From contig NZ_LXKN01000007.1 of assembly GCF_001692325.1 (NCBI RefSeq), forward strand, positions 1 through 64,000: DNA of 64,000 bases, in the 5' to 3' direction. The stretch comes from Rhizobium sp. AC27/96. Lineage in GTDB: Bacteria; Pseudomonadota; Alphaproteobacteria; Rhizobiales; Rhizobiaceae. The translations under genes were made by a program, and so were the position numbers. Of the stretch, positions 63,941 to 64,000 are shown piece after piece (position 1 is the stretch's first letter; each line of letters opens with the position of its first letter). Below the pieces are notes generated by a model, which was not told where the DNA came from, searched no databases, and saw only the letters and a program-made list of their open reading frames with translations.

Positions 63941-64000
63941 TCAGCGCCCTCCCGCATTCTGCGTGCCGAACAGCCGCAATTGGACTGCGTAGAGCGATAG
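63941..64000 (-). CDS. C-terminal end of an ABC permease (partial, runs off the window)
   Basis: The minus-strand frame from 64000 to the TGA at 63941-63943 gives 19 residues, ending LRLFGTQNAGGR. Its stop is one base from the start of the next permease, and the short basic tail is like that of PotB-type permeases. Only this end is visible, so the assignment rests on gene order. Confidence 0.6.
   Translation of the reverse strand, partial: LSLYAVQLRLFGTQNAGGR

Noticed and set aside
1..64000. CRISPR arrays, tRNA or rRNA genes, insertion sequences, replication origin
   Set aside because: No repeated spacer pattern, cloverleaf, rRNA segment, transposase or replication protein was recognised on either strand.

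Overview
The window looks like an accessory replicon (chromid or megaplasmid) or a variable chromosomal segment of an alphaproteobacterium of the Rhizobium/Agrobacterium group. The reasons are the GC-rich coding style, the many sugar ABC transporters with LacI/DeoR/AraC regulators, a tail-less second FtsZ of the kind described in rhizobia, and a GatZ-type protein close to the Agrobacterium tagatose-6-phosphate epimerase family. No rRNA, tRNA, CRISPR array, insertion sequence or replication gene was seen.

Layout. The left end (60-654) carries remains of a decayed operon: the tail of an ABC ATPase and the first ~97 codons of an aldehyde dehydrogenase. Next are a small exported protein and a MYG1-family exonuclease-like protein. 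An ABC importer with its LacI regulator follows (2566-7609), then an acidic low-complexity protein (7749-8456), two short-chain dehydrogenases divergent from an AraC regulator (8828-11621), and a 335-residue FtsZ without linker or C-terminal peptide (11679-12686).

From 21089 down to 12882 one minus-strand operon encodes a DeoR regulator, a BadF-type sugar kinase, a CUT1 importer, an AgaS-like SIS protein and a GatZ/KbaZ protein. I read it as a galactosamine-type amino-sugar route ending in a tagatose-6-phosphate epimerase. Beside it are a GH4 alpha-galactosidase-like gene and a divergent AraC regulator. From 24781 to 30215 lies a ribose-type (CUT2) importer with a ketose 3-epimerase-like enzyme, divergent from a LacI regulator and preceded by repeated TGCACAATCGAT boxes.

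From 32694 to 47146 a LacI regulator faces two consecutive operons that share an almost identical operator (core GCAACCGGTTGC). The first holds NagB-like, SIS, NagA-like and ceramidase-fold genes. The second holds a CUT1 importer, an N-acylglucosamine 2-epimerase family protein, UxuB, UxuA and a Gfo/Idh/MocA oxidoreductase. Together they suggest use of a compound with both amino-sugar and uronate character.

From 48005 to 61998 three close genes encode an exported 1881-residue protein (LprI-like lysozyme-inhibitor domain plus a long series of beta-rich segments), a 1999-residue bacterial alpha-2-macroglobulin whose thioester cysteine is serine, and penicillin-binding protein 1C. This envelope-protection module is the most interesting item. 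The right end has a PotA-like ABC ATPase with one permease and the last 19 codons of another.
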